Positions 20,714 through 32,640 of a stretch of 64,000 nucleotides of DNA are shown here, one piece after another. Position numbers and translations under genes: made by a program. Position 1 is the first letter of the stretch. The number at the start of each line of letters is the position of its first letter. The stretch lies in the NCBI GenBank assembly GCA_031308135.1, contig JAHLJT010009436.1:158009976-158073975 (forward strand), in the 5' to 3' direction. The DNA comes from Acheta domesticus (taxonomy: Eukaryota > Arthropoda > Insecta > Orthoptera > Gryllidae). The notes under the pieces were generated by a model, which was not told the origin of the DNA, did no database searches, and saw only the letters and a program-made list of their open reading frames with translations.

Positions 20714-21990
20714 GAAAAGCGAATCGTTTTACTGCAAATTTTGCTCATAGTCATCCTTACGGATATATTTTGTTTTGAAATAGTAATTAATCTACAAGGA
20801 AGTAAGAACTCTCCCCCATAAAAGTATGCCAATGTCAAAATGTTTCACTTTCATGTGAAGTAAATCGAGCGTGAAAGAAAATGTTTAATAATTTAATTAA
20901 AGATGAAATAGTAAATAATATATTGCTAAAAGTATATGAGAGTCAATTAAAAGACATAACATGTAGAGATTTACGACGTTACACTCGATACAAAATGCAC
21001 ACACTGCTGATACATTCACCCAATTCAAAATAGTTCTCCAGAATTTCTTCTAGGTCTGTCTTCCTTATCCATTAGTTTGTTTCCAAAAGTCTTACAGCCT
21101 TGACTACTTTCCCATTATGTTTCCTAGCACAATCTTTCCGAGGCAAAACGTTTGTGTATAATTACTTATGTGTTACTTAAACAGCTTCTGTCTGCCGTCT
21201 ATGCCTGTCTTTGTGTTGCAAAACGATGTTTTTACTCCACACGCGGGCTTTCTTGTCCTCGTCTTGTACTCTCTGATTTGTTGATTGTCAGACTGTTCAT
21301 TCACTCAATTCTCGCACGATTGCTAATAGATTTCCCAGTACTGAATATTACTTATTGCAGTCTCTTTCAATTATTACATTCAGACAATTTGTTTGCTACA
21401 TACTTGGTAATTCTTGTGATCACTTTCACATTTTATTTCTCCTTATGTACTTCTTTACTTCTTTAAAATACAATTTTACATGGAGATTTTTAAAGACTAC
21501 TTAAATTTCTTAATATGGTAGTTATGTTAATATTGTAATGTATGGTATTACTCAAAATACGTTTCTCAATTTTACACATACTCATTATTGTAAAAAAATG
21601 AATGATATTTGGGATAATTTCTTGAAGTACTCAAATTTCGATCATTTGTTTAAAGAATGCTGTTTTTTCAGCACTCAAAGACACAAACTTGTATTTACCT
21701 TCACTATTTATTGATTAAAACACGTTTCTTTGCGGAACTCGTACGGCAAAAAAACTTTGCCATACGGGTACCGAAGAGAATTCGAGGCCAATAGAACTAG
21801 TACTCATTTATTGTCATACATTTATTTTTATAAATAAGTGATCTAACTAGTATATGAACAAGATAATAAGTACATAATATCCTTGAAAAATACTTTGTTG
21901 GTGAATGAAATTAAATTTAGAATTATTGAAAGATTAATGTCTGTCCTTAGGTGAAATCTGACACTGAGACCTCTCCCTCCCCGTTCCCAT
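20713..21990. other. AT-rich interval without recognisable genes
   Basis: AT-rich. The 104-codon frame at 21152-21466 is hydrophobic, but its Leu/Phe/Tyr/Ile content is what AT-rich DNA gives by chance. It shows no family motif and is not annotated as a protein. Confidence 0.45.
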
Positions 21991-22470
21991 GTCCCGAGTC
22001 TCCGCTTCTCGCCTTTCGCCTCCCCCTCTCCCGCTCTCTATGCCGTTCCGTCACTCACTCCCCGCCTCGTGCACCGCGCATCGCGTCGTCTCTGCTGCCG
22101 CCGCCGCCGCCGCCGCTGCCGCTGCCCTCGCCAACGCCACCGCCACCACTGCCATAGCCGCCGCCGTCGCTACCGCCGCCACCGCCGCCACCGCCGCCAC
22201 CGCCGCCACCGCCGCCACCGCCGCCACCGCCGCCACCGCCGCCACCGCCGCCGCCCCCGCCGCCGCCGCCGGCCCCGCCGGCGCCGCCGCCACCGCCACC
22301 GTCACCACCACCGCCGCCGCCGCCGCCACCGCCGCCGCCACCGCCACCGCCACCGCCACCGCCACCGCCACCGCCACCGCCACCGCCACCGCCACCGCCA
22401 CCGCCACCGCCACCGCCGCCGCCACCGCCGCCGCCCCCGCTGCCCCCGGCGGCGCCGCCGCCGCCGCGTC
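21991..22470. repeat. GCC/CCGCCA triplet-hexamer array
   Basis: After a pyrimidine-rich lead, 22098-22470 is an array of GCC triplets and CCGCCA hexamers. It includes a run of about ten CCGCCA units at 22180-22250 and about sixteen (CCACCG phase) at 22330-22420, interrupted by GGCCCCGCCGGCG. It is open in all six frames as poly-Ala, poly-Arg/His or Val/Ala strings, so the 181-, 169- and 124-codon frames are not genes. It abuts a non-repetitive CpG island. Confidence 0.95.
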
Positions 22471-22930
22471 CGGTTTTCCGGAAATGGGATTACGGGCGGC
22501 GCGGCGTCGGGCGGCCGGCGCGGTGGCCGCTTAAAAGCGAGCGAAGCTTTCTCCGCTGCGCTCCGCTCCAAGATATAAGGAACATGGCCGCCGTTTGTTT
22601 CGGCGCCCCGCGCGAGTGCTGTATTAGTCCACGTTCCGAGCGGTGCTTGTGCGGTGCCGCGCGGCCTCGGCCCCCCGCCCCCCCCCGCGCCCCCCGCAGT
22701 ATGAATGCGCATCGTTTGGCGCGCGGCCAGTTCGCCCCCTCCCCTCCACCCCTCCCTCCGCCCGCCCTCAACGCCCGACACCGCAGCTCTTGCCAACGCG
22801 CCCCCCCGCCCCCCGCCCCCGCCCCCCGCCCTCCGCCCATTGGTGCTCGCACCCTCGCGTCCTGGTCCACCCCTCCGCCCCCCGCCCCAACACGCGCTCC
22901 GCTTGCCCAAGGACGATGCATGGTAAAAGT
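22471..22930. other. CpG island, possible promoter-type region
   Basis: Non-repetitive CpG-rich sequence. It contains GGCCGCTTAAAAGCG near 22525, AAGATATAAGGAACATGG at 22570 and an ATGGCCGCC (YY1-like or start-codon context) at 22584-22592, then C-rich runs with CCCCGCCCCC near 22810. A 136-codon frame starts at that ATG but soon becomes Pro/Arg-rich and unrecognisable. A first exon is possible but unsupported. Confidence 0.55.
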
Positions 22931-24980
22931 CAGAGGTCGCAAAGAACGCACTATAGGCTTGAAGCTGGAACGTTACAAAAAAATCTTCTTTTAATTACAA
23001 CTTAAATCTCTGGCGTTACAACCCTCCGTGGATGTCACCATCTTCTTCATATTGTTCTTTTCGTTACGAATACTTTGCAGCACTGTAGCAAAATGTGTAG
23101 TATAGCGTTGGATAATTATTACTGCTAAATTTTAAATTAGAACGCTATTGTGTTAGGTGCTCTATTGAACTGCTATCTACGTCTCTTCCAACAACATCGA
23201 CGCACCTTGGGGCGTAGGCGATGGAACAAGCCTGCAAGAACACGTCATCGCGTCCGTACGTGGGCAGAGCAGCTGGAGCACGGTTTAATCTTAAGGCCAA
23301 TATACACGGTATAGTTTTCATGTAGATTCTCGTACAGTTTCTGTATAGAAACGTCAAGATCTCAAACTGAACGTATAAAAGCCAAAAAGTGGCGCATACA
23401 CGGTCTATACCAGACTTTACGCTTTTTTGCATGAATCGCCACAAGCCGCTGCTAGGGGGGGATACCGGGAAACAACTGAATTGCGCCGTCCGAGTACTTT
23501 CAGTGTTGGTATTTCTGTGCGTGCTTTCCGGTTGTGATCTTGATTTAGTATTAATTAACCATGAGGAGCATAGAGAATAAAAATTGGAAGGCAGGGATAA
23601 GGAAAGATGTAGTTTATCACAATATATCACTTCATACAATCGCACCTTGACACACCTTACCACAAAATCGACATGGGCGATTACTGCTAGTGAACGATTC
23701 TGCCGCTAGAGGCGCTGGAGTCAAACTGTATGCTTTCTATACAGGAAAAATTACGGACATGTTCATAATTTTCTCGTGTAGAAAGCATAAAGTCCTTTAC
23801 AACTTTGATTAGCGGCTACCCGTGAGAAACGGAAAACCAAACCCACTATGTTTCTCTCATATTTCAGTCGACGCATGTATTCTAATTTCTATTTGCTTAA
23901 TTTCAAGTAGTTTTTTTCATTAACTTCATCTTTCCTCCTCGTCAGAAAACTCCACGAGGTGTCACTGGATAATGGATATAATGGAAAATTGTTCAAATGC
24001 TGCGGCTAAAGACTGAAACCTAATGGAATATGTTTGATCTTGAAAAACTGACCCATTCTGATTCACGAAGTTTTTCTACTATTTCCTTCTGACACATTGT
24101 CAGTTTTATGTGAAGACTTTCGTTTAGTATTGTGTTAGTTCCTCTTTCAAAGTAGTGGTTTATTTAGATGTATCCGTAAAGAAGGATCGGATTATTCAGT
24201 AGAATTCTCTAACTCCCTGAAGATCTCGGGATTTCGTGACGAATTTAATTGGCTTCCCCTCTTAATGCCCACTCAAACGTTCCTACTAGAAACTAATAAA
24301 ATGTATTATTATATTTACGATATAACCTATAATACTTAACTTTTTCATTAAGCATTAACACTGATGTTCGAATGAAGCGGGTAGCTTTAAACGAATCGCC
24401 GAACATAAAATAAAAAGGTTATTGAAAAAATAATGTTTCACGATGTATTTATTTAAAATAAACCGTGAGAATTTGAGAAGCAATGTAAGGAATAAAAGAA
24501 GTGGTCGCGCAAACCTGCAACCGAGCTACAAATCGCCACTGTACTTTATTATTGTCTGTTAGTACGGTTTATTTTTAGGAAAATTATCAACATACAAAGA
24601 TGCATATTTAGAATGTATAACATTAATTTTAAATACTTATCTTTTAAGAATTAATCTACGTTAATTGCCTGTGTAACTAGCTCTATGCTTAAATAACTAA
24701 ATTGATTGCCTATGTGAGCGGTATCTTTTATGATTGCGTCTATTTCCATTTATTAGAATGCCATGCCGTTGCGATCCATAGCTTCTTTGTAATTTCAGAA
24801 ACCGTCTTGGGTTAAATCATTAATCAGAAAGTGATTTCCGAGGAACATAATGGTCGCGAAAGACTACATAATACATAATTATCGATATCTTAATATCACA
24901 GATCATTAGGCTAATGGATCGCAGACTACAAAAAGGCTTTTGTATCAGGAGCAGTTTTCCGGTGACGTAGCGGGAGAGGA
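22931..24980. other. AT-rich interval without recognisable genes
   Basis: About 2 kb, largely AT-rich. The 172-codon minus-strand frame at 23145-23663 has no recognisable motif. The block at 23270-23780 is GC-balanced and may be a repeat fragment that I cannot name. Confidence 0.45.
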
Positions 24981-24986
24981 GGCAGT

Positions 24987-25022
24987 TTCTTCTTCTTCTT
25001 CTTCTTCTTCTTCTTCTTCTTC
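24987..25022. repeat. (CTT)n microsatellite
   Basis: About twelve perfect CTT units. It may be a retroelement tail, by analogy with the CTT run that ends the LINE fragment at 46.7 kb. Confidence 0.96.
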
Positions 25023-26880
25023 TAATGCCATACACTGATTAGTGCGTAGGCTGCAATCCAGAAGCCCGTAGCGCCTTCGTGTGAGACTGGTCCTGGGCAA
25101 CTGTACCTAGGATAGTTTATCATTGATTTTCCTAGGGGGATACTGCGCCAAGTTTGATTTGAATACCAGATAGTTACTTTTGAATACCAGAATGTTATAA
25201 TGATTCTTGGAAGCATCGCTCGAGAGACAATGGGCATTGAGCAGTGCGGAATTCAGAGAATCCTGAAGGCTGTTAAGCGTGCGAAAGATTCTATGAAAAT
25301 GAAGAGCACAGCTGTGTGGTTGAGACTTTTGGATCCGCATCAGTTAGCAGGCATCCCAGCGTTATGAAAAGCATGGTCTCATTGACAATGTAAGATATAG
25401 AAAGAACACATTAATCTTGGAATACAATCAAATATATCGTACTAGCCTTGCCGCTGTCCTGTGCCATGTGCGTAAAATTGCGTAATGCTTATAGTAATTA
25501 GGGAAGCTTATGGATTGTTCCAACAATCTTCTTTCCGTGAAATAATATGATTACCAAGTGTCATTAACTTGGAATGACTGAAACCAAGCGATAGAATTGG
25601 AATGAAGGGTGAAGATGAAGGAAGTGGATTGTTCACAAATGAGATGACTGAATAGACAGGATGATTTTACGTAATAAACCATTTTCGACACCGAAATTGA
25701 AATTGATATTTTTCATTTCACTTTTAAAATATTTTGCTTCAGCATGAAAGATAACACGAAACGCACCAAAACTGCACTGTCATTGATTCGTCATATATGA
25801 ATCCGGAGCTATTGGCATTGCACATTTGTTGCAAAAAACAAATTCTAGCGCTAGCTTGCGTTCTAAATTCTGAGCTATTACAAAAACTACACCTTTCCTT
25901 CTTGGTTGTCTTTTAACAGCTTTTACAACACGATCATCCCAAAAACTAAATGCCTAGCTATCTCTACAACCCAACAGTTATTGTGTTTTTGTTCACCTAC
26001 TGATTCACCGAAACACTGAACAAATATCAATGAATGAATTTTGTGTTCGTCACAAAAGAAACGAATAATAGAATTACTAGAGTACATTTATACGATTATC
26101 TGGATCTTTTTAACTCTTCCTATGAGGTCTTACAAAATTATATTCATCCGACGGGTTGAAACACAAAAACTATGATTACATAGAAACATCCACATTCTAA
26201 TACTCTCTATACATAATATACGTAGTATTTCACTCTGTAACATGTTGGAGTATGCGAGAGAATAAAAATGAGCTATCAATTACTTTGCTTTAGTATTATT
26301 CCAACGGTCGGGATCGTCACGTGCCTAACTAGTGAAAGCAATTGTCTCTCGCTTCTGAACTTGCGTTTGCTCTCACGTCCACCTGTCCGCTGATGAATAG
26401 CTTTGCCTGGATTTTCGCTCAAGTCGATATGTCAGTCGGATATCTTCGCTTTCAAATGACATTTTTCCTCCAGAAATTTCTCTGCGCTATCTGCTCTCTC
26501 GTATTTTTACCTCATTTATCACAGTTACCGGAAGATGGGCGACGGGCGCCGTCGAGGCTTTGGGCTTTATCGAACATCTGGAGCGGTCGGGGGCGCAGCC
26601 AGCCACGTGGAAGGGATGTGACATTTCTGCTTCGCAGAAAAAGCGCCCGGGTTTTTTCTTTGGTCGCGGTCACCCGAGGGAAAACGAATGCAGTGTTTTC
26701 ACTGACCTTAGAAATGTCGAAAGCTGTCTAACGCATGTTCGGAGCTTCGCTGATAAATCGTATTCCATGCCGAACTTAACTCATGAAAACCAAGTGCATA
26801 GGGGGAAAGTTTTGGTATTGATTTTGAGAAGTTCATTTGGATTGAACCTTCCGTTAATCCGAGGCAACATTTGAGTTACT
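25023..26880. other. AT-rich interval without recognisable genes
   Basis: Mostly AT-rich. A short tandem echo (TTGAATACCAG twice at about 25157-25190) is visible. Frames of 104 and 129 codons at 26342-26874 overlap in different phases, have mixed composition and match no family I know. Confidence 0.45.
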
Positions 26881-26881
26881 C

Positions 26882-26926
26882 CTACAATGGCTTCAATGCC
26901 TTCAATGCCTACAATGGCTTATAATG
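26882..26926. repeat. short 9-bp tandem repeat
   Basis: Five consecutive 9-mers of the pattern CTWCAATGS: CTACAATGG, CTTCAATGC twice, CTACAATGG, then a degenerate one. Nothing else of note. Confidence 0.8.
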
Positions 26927-27660
26927 ACCATAATATTTTTTATGAACTCAATTAAACAGTTTGCGAATCATTTTAATGAATAACTCGGAAGTCAGTTTTG
27001 GAATCTTCTTGGCATAAGTCAATCTCGAATCATCCTTCTGGGGACAATGGCACGATGGGAATTCATTTGCTGATTGACAAAAGCAACTTATAGTAAAATT
27101 TTATATTGCGAAAAATCCTAGAGTATTAATTAATCTACGATCCGTCCTTTCATTTGCCATAACATGCTCTGGCTGATTGAACTGTGAGTCAGATATTCAC
27201 TGCACTTTAAACAGATTTATATGTGTAAAACAGGGAATGTTTCTCGCACGTTTGCCGCATAGAAATCGATTAACAAGGTACAGTCGACTCGTGGAGTCCA
27301 AGTAGTAAAGTCAACTGGAAACAACGTGGAAACAACGTAGACTAGATATGCAGATGACTATAGTGTGATTTTTCTAACTCTGCCCCTCAAGACCCTGTGG
27401 CCAGTATGGAATATCACACGGCATTTCGCATCTTTCTCCGTCATGCCGCTAGAAGGCGCATGTTAGCAAGCACTGCTTGATACGGTCGCGATCATGCGGT
27501 ATCTGGCGGCGCGACGCTAAAAGTCGCGAAGTTAAAAAAATCGCAGTATGCAGTCAATGACCGTCCGCTGTGTGAAACTGTGTATTAGTGGTAGAGAGAG
27601 GCTGGAGAAAAACGACATACAGCTGGGCACCACATAAACATTATTGTGAATTAAATTTAA
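26927..27660. other. AT-rich interval
   Basis: No gene recognised. The GC-balanced part at 27400-27560 has frequent CGCG and GCGAC words but no identifiable element. Confidence 0.4.
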
Positions 27661-27795
27661 TTGTGAAGATGAGTTTTGTCCATCGCAAATGCCACGTAGA
27701 GTACCCGGGGTTTGAACCGCGATATCACGAAGGGGAAATCTTGCGTGCTGACCTCTTTACTACGGGTCACACAGTGCAGTTTGGCATACAACACA
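27661..27795 (-). mobile_element. tRNA-like SINE fragment
   Basis: On the minus strand an A-box-like AGTAAAGAGGTCAGCACG is followed about 35 bases later by a strong B box GCGGTTCAAACCCC (near 27720-27707) and a non-tRNA 3' part. Spacing suits a tRNA-derived pol III promoter. No acceptor stem can be folded by eye, so a SINE fragment or tRNA pseudogene is more likely than a working tRNA. Confidence 0.5.
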
Positions 27796-28195
27796 TAATG
27801 TTTTGTTTTCGGGTTCAATGCGTTTCTATTTAATTACAGAAAATGACCGGAGAAACAGGAGGCCAACATTGTGCAGACTTTGAAATATTGAGATACGTGG
27901 CTCAAGTGCGGGGGCACCATTCTCGATACAAATTAGTTGTAAAATGAAATGGACATGGATATGCTAGCACATCGTTTGGGCGAGTGATCTGGAGGAAAAA
28001 TGAAGTTACGTTGGAGGGACTAGATTGAAAATATCGGCTACTCCGATCTGTTCTAACTAATTAGTAGTTCCGATGAAAAACGAATATGTGAATGAATACA
28101 GAACGTTTTTTGTGTATAATTCTACAATTACGGTACGCCAAGTAAAGCTAATCTACTGCTCGCCGACACGTGTGTGGCTGTGCGAGTTGAAATTT
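27796..28195. other. unassigned spacer
   Basis: AT-leaning sequence. No feature supported. Confidence 0.35.
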
Positions 28196-28480
28196 TGCTC
28201 GGGCTCAGACGCGAAGCTTCTCTCGCCGGAAACAAGAGCTGCAACGACGGCCGCCGCGAAACATCGTGCGAGCGGTGGAGCCTCTGGGGGGGGGGGGGCG
28301 TGGGGGGACGGAAGGCGCGGCAGAGCGACAGGGCGGAGGAGAGCAGCGCGGGGCACACGCTGTTCCCCCTCCGCTCCGCAGGCCCCACCGCTCCCGGCTG
28401 CCCCGACCCTTTTTCAATTCCCCCCCCTCCAGTTAACCTGGAGGAGCGGGAATTTATTCATTTGAATGGGGTACAGTATC
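28196..28480. other. small CpG island
   Basis: GC-rich with a G10 run at 28287-28296 and C-rich end near 28420. Four overlapping frames on both strands are low-complexity. No repeats with a clear unit. Function unknown. Confidence 0.55.
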
Positions 28481-28901
28481 GCTGCAGCCGTTGAGGCTTG
28501 TGCAGCTAGGAACGGGCCTATCTTTAATATACTAGTACTATGTTAACTAACATACTACAACAAATGCCTCTTTGGGCCTTGGCTAGTATTTACAAGTTTT
28601 GAATTAGACTTTATAGAGTTCTTGATCGACCCTGGCCGCTCGGCCCCTCCTTCCTTTCCCTTCCCACAGCTCCGCCCTCCGCTGCTCTTCCGTCTCTCGC
28701 TGCGTCGCCGTTCGCACCTCCTCTTTACGGCCGGGGTTCCCTCCATCCACGCCATTGCCGAATGAGTGATTTCCACCCGTTCTTATCTCTCAACTCACCA
28801 TTCATGACGTTCTTGTGCCTCTTTCATTCATTCTCTTGATTAGAAAATCTAATCAACGCATATTCTGCATTGAAAGTCGAGTGCAGATTGTTATTATTTA
28901 A
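28481..28901. other. mixed-composition spacer
   Basis: Pyrimidine-rich at 28630-28760 (a 73-codon Arg/Glu/Lys frame on the minus strand is compositional), then AT-rich. Nothing recognised. Confidence 0.4.
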
Positions 28902-29214
28902 ATCCGTAATTATACCAACCATGATTATGCATGTCCAGTTTGGGGACGTGCTGCGACTAGCAATCTCCAAAAACTAACAACCATTCAGAATATATTTTTA
29001 AGAACTTTAAATGCCCCCTGGTTCATTCCAAACATCCAGCTTTACAGAGAATTAAATGTGCCTTCATTAAGCGACCACATAACACAAATAGCCCAAAATT
29101 TTTATCAAAACCTCCACACCTCCCCAAGTCCCTTAATCTTCAGTCTAGTTCTCAATGCTGCATTTCCACGTATTAAATCCAGGTATACAAAAGACCGATT
29201 CAAACCACCATAAT
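28902..29214 (+). pseudogene. Jockey-like LINE fragment, C-terminal region
   Basis: One open frame (from a stop at 28899 to the TAA at 29212) encodes about 103 residues typical of the region after the reverse transcriptase domain in Jockey-group non-LTR elements. Visible motifs are YACPVWGRAA, then KLTTIQNIFLRTLNAPWF, then the LYRELNVPSL and QNFYQNL segments. That order (CPVWG, LQ-N..LR, APWF, LGIP-like, FY..L) is characteristic. The polymerase domain upstream is missing, so it is a 5'-truncated dead insertion. Sequence beyond the stop to about 29340 may be its 3' UTR. Confidence 0.85.
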
Positions 29215-30830
29215 CTCCCATAACTGTGAACTGATCTAAATCTCAAACAGTCTTCAACTTTTTTTACTTTAGCACAATGTTTACGTTCTTCCCAGTAATA
29301 TAAACCACTGCTTATGGATGCCCATTCCAAAAAAGTCAAAAACTATATACTGCACAATTAAACTCCTCGAAAGACAAGTATGTCGAACGAGAAGAAATAA
29401 ATAAAAAAATTAGTTATAAAATTTGTACATGACCGATTTGTGAGCATATGAAGTTGCGTCTACGCAGCTGAGTCTTTGTAGAACCATAGAAACATTCTAT
29501 GTTCGAGTCGCAATTGTTCAGTTGGCAAATACTGAAAAATGGGTTACCTGTTGAAAGACCGTAAAAAAATATTATTTGCATATGTTGTATGTAACTAAGC
29601 ACTAGTTAAAATCCCAAACCAGACCTCCCTTAGTGCCCGCTCAGTGCACATTTCTCGCAGTACATGCATTGCGAGATGCTTAATGATTTTGTTTGTATGT
29701 CACTCCCTTTGCATCCCCCACCCCTAGAGGTATCTTGTAATATTATTTTACCCGTTGTAATTTTCTAGTAAAAATGTGTACAATAATTTGTTAAAATGAA
29801 ATTGTTCCCGCGTTGAAGAGTAAAGCTGAAATATGAACATCACCATATACTCATCTATTTTTAACATATTAACATTTAAGGCAAAGGGTACAATTGTGTA
29901 GCAACGTTTACCCGACGATGAAATAAATAATGATGTTACATGTAATCATTTTTATATTTATTATTATAATAAGACTATAATATCAAAAACGTGTGTATTT
30001 TTCCCACATTTTGTAGGAATGAAAAAATAGTGTTTTTTTGCTGAAGGTCGCTTGGTAATTTGTTTTGAAAGAAAATGTTATATAGGAAAGTTGTAGGAAA
30101 GTTTATTCTCTTTACAATTGATTCGAATAATTTTTCTATAGTAGTTAACGGTAAAGATTTTTACAAAAATAAACATAAAAGGGCAAAGAATTCCTGTTTT
30201 TCGGGTGACCTGATTCTTGCACAGGGTCTGAGAGGTCAAAAGCTTGTGGTTTTTACTAGTGTTTGAATGCATACTACAACACACTCAATGAAAAACCTAT
30301 TGTGAACTTTCTCCAGGAAAAAGATACTTACCGACTGGACTAGAATAGTGGATTTTCGACATCAATTAAGGAATTTGATTTGATTTATTTGGTCAACAAA
30401 CATTAAAAATCTGTATGTGACGTCGTAATTCGATGGAGTCCGCCCACTGCCTGGAATAATGGAGTTCTAGATACATGTTATAATTTGTTTTATCTACATT
30501 CTCCTCAGCTGTGATCAGTTGTTTCCTTCTTTTCCTTCCATGAATTTCTGGGAGAATGCTTAGTCGTTTCCTAGAAAGAACGGGCCAAGGACCGTGCGCG
30601 ATACTTTGTTCGACCCTTTTTATTCCCACTGAAATCTTTGGAACCAGGCCGCCACCTTTTCCCTATAATATAGGAAGTTATGTGGTAGCATAATAGATAT
30701 CTAAATTGAAAACTGATAGTCTACAAAGCTAGAGAAAGACTAACAAATGTACGTCCTTTATATATTCCTTTCAACTTCACCTCTACCCCAGTTTGTTCCA
30801 CATTGTCCTCCGTTTCCGTTCCGGATGTTC
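29215..30830. other. AT-rich interval; possible small SINE-A relic near 30575-30625
   Basis: AT-rich with short unsupported frames. The phrase AACGGGCCAAGGACCGTGCG at about 30580 resembles the SINE-A segment AACGGGCCACGGACCGCGCG, so a small relic may be present. The match is short. Confidence 0.35.
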
Positions 30831-31430
30831 TTTCCTCCTTTCCCTCGCGGCTGGCCATCCGCGCCTGACCGTGATCCACAGCCCGGCCCCTCGGAGGCCG
30901 AGCGAGCCCCGCGGCCGATGAAAGTGACACGTATGAGTTTTTGCCGCGCCCGATATCCGGGGCGCGTGTTTGCTTTTTTACCTCCGAACGGACACGACTG
31001 CACGCGGTAGGGGGCGTCGCCAAGGACAGCAGGGAAGAGAAGGGAGGAGACAAACGAGGGGGAGGAGGGAGGTGCAGAGTGGTTGGGCGCTGAGGGGAGA
31101 GGGCAAGCGGCGGGCGTGAGAGAAGGGAAGAACGATAGGGCGTTGTGCGGGGAAAGAGGGGGCGGTGTGGGGCGTGGCGGGGAGGAGGGAGCGTGGAGAG
31201 GGGCAGGAAGGGCGCGTGGGGGAAGGACGGAGAGGAGCGGGCATAACGGCGGTAGAGGGGGCGTGGGGGAGTAGGAGGGGTGTGGTGAGGGTGGAGGGGG
31301 CGACGGGAGAGGAAGGGGCGTGGCGAGAGAGGTGCAAGATGCTTGGGTGCGGAAGGAAGAGAGCAAGAGCGAGGAGGGAGTGCCGAAACGGACACGAACG
31401 GAGAGCGGTTGGGACGAAGTAGCCATGTTC
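30831..31430. other. CpG island, G-skewed on its right half
   Basis: CpG-rich, non-repetitive at 30831-31020 (including GATATCCGGGGCGCGTG), then G-rich GGGGAGAGGG/GGCGTGG-type degenerate repeats to 31400. Frames of 224-248 codons on the minus strand are Pro/Ser/Leu-rich and unrecognisable. The left part might be promoter-like. Confidence 0.6.
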
Positions 31431-31488
31431 TCGTTTGCTAGGCATCGTGGCGGCCGCGTTGCCGCCAAACAGTAATTGTGTACAAATA

Positions 31489-31731
31489 GTAATTGCGTGC
31501 CCATTGCTTATTATCCAAACCACATCCATAAAAATGGCGTGCCCATTTCTAATAATCCAATCGAGCTGCATCGTAATTGCCTGGCCGTTTCTTATCCTCA
31601 CCAATTCTATAGTAATTGCCTGCCCATTTCTTATCCTATCCAGCTCCAAAGTGTTTGCGAGCCCATTTTTTATTATCCTTACCAGCTCCAAAGTAATTGC
31701 AAGGCAAAATTTTCTTATTGTGAAATTGTTC
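31489..31731. repeat. tandem array of 42/39-bp units
   Basis: Five full units at 31489-31530 (42), 31531-31572 (42), 31573-31611 (39), 31612-31650 (39) and 31651-31692 (42), followed by a partial unit. Consensus landmarks are GTAATTGCSTGCCCATTTCT, then TATCC and CAGCTCCAAA. All unit lengths are multiples of three, so all six frames stay in register. One plus frame reads repeats of IVIACPFLII type and one minus frame reads NGQAITIELV type. No known protein family fits. The array lies at the right edge of a CpG island. Confidence 0.9.
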
Positions 31732-31945
31732 TTTCTCTACCTTCCCATCCGAAACTAAGATCAACGACTTCGCTGTCGTTGCGCGGTAGTTGATGGCGCT
31801 TTGGTTGCTACTCCTGTCACCTTCATTACTAAATCCATTTCTATACTAATGACACAGATTACCATTATTAAGAGATCAAGAACGTAAACTTTAAGAACTG
31901 CACTAATTTGTAAGTTGAACGTTGTTTTATAACACTGCTAAAACT
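31732..31945. other. AT-rich spacer
   Basis: Short single-copy spacer between the tandem array and SINE-A copy 4. Nothing recognised. Confidence 0.35.
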
Positions 31946-32440
31946 GGCTGAGGTGGCTCGGGGCTTCCACTGATATCACTGCATTGCCTGTATCCGGAAG
32001 GTCCTAGGGTTCGAGTCCCAACGGTGTCTGTTTTTTAAGACTAGCTACATAACTAGGTCGAATTCAGCCGCTGTCTGGGGGAGAATTCTAGCGGACGGCC
32101 GCTCTGCTCAACACCAGGATGAATGCAGGAGAAGTTCCCTAACAACCGGGCCACGGATCACGTGTGATCTACACTTTTTCTCTTCTTACAAACACACTTA
32201 CATACATGCATTGTCCTACAACATATGCCAGGCGACCAGGTGGCCGCTTAGGGCTTGTTCCGTCGAGGGCGGTGCCCCGCTAGGGGAAAATCCTGGATGG
32301 GGAAGCTGCGAGCGGACGTGAAGGCCAGGGGGAATCTCACCGCCACCTCTCGCGATAAAACACGCACTAAGCTTAAGGCTCGAATGCTCATAGAAGCTGA
32401 CGAGTCTGGAAACACGAAATAGTCAAACAATCGATCAACA
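31946..32440 (+). mobile_element. SINE-A copy 4 (near full length)
   Basis: Head with A-box-like GGTGGCTCGGGGC at about 31952 and B box GGGTTCGAGTCCC at about 32008. Body landmarks present are ACTAGGTCGAATTCAGCCGC, GAGAATTCTAGCGGACGGCC, AACACCAGGATGAATGCAGG and the GGCGGTGCCCCGCTAGG segment. The tail near 32400-32440 includes CTGGAAACACGAAATAGTC and CAATCGATCAA. It is more diverged in its middle than copies 3, 5 and 6. Confidence 0.9.
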
Positions 32441-32640
32441 CTTCCAGACAACGTTAGTCAATTCAAATCAACATGGTTCAGACGTAAAGAAAACTTTATC
32501 TTCAACATCTTCGTCACGTCTTTGGCTTCCCTTCTCTTATCCCTACTACCGCATTTGCTGCCACCTTCCAATCGCACTAACGCCATCCCCATTACCACCT
32601 GTCGTTACCGCTTTTGCCATCTGTCTGTTCAGTCTTCGTC
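32441..32640. other. spacer
   Basis: Mixed composition, pyrimidine-rich. No feature supported. Confidence 0.3.

Noticed and set aside
21152..21466. 104-codon hydrophobic frame resembling a membrane protein
   Set aside because: Leu/Phe/Ile/Tyr richness follows from AT-rich DNA. No conserved motif and no splice or promoter context.
21989..22910. Poly-Ala, poly-Arg/His and Val/Ala frames
   Set aside because: Direct translations of GCC/CCGCCA arrays in different phases.
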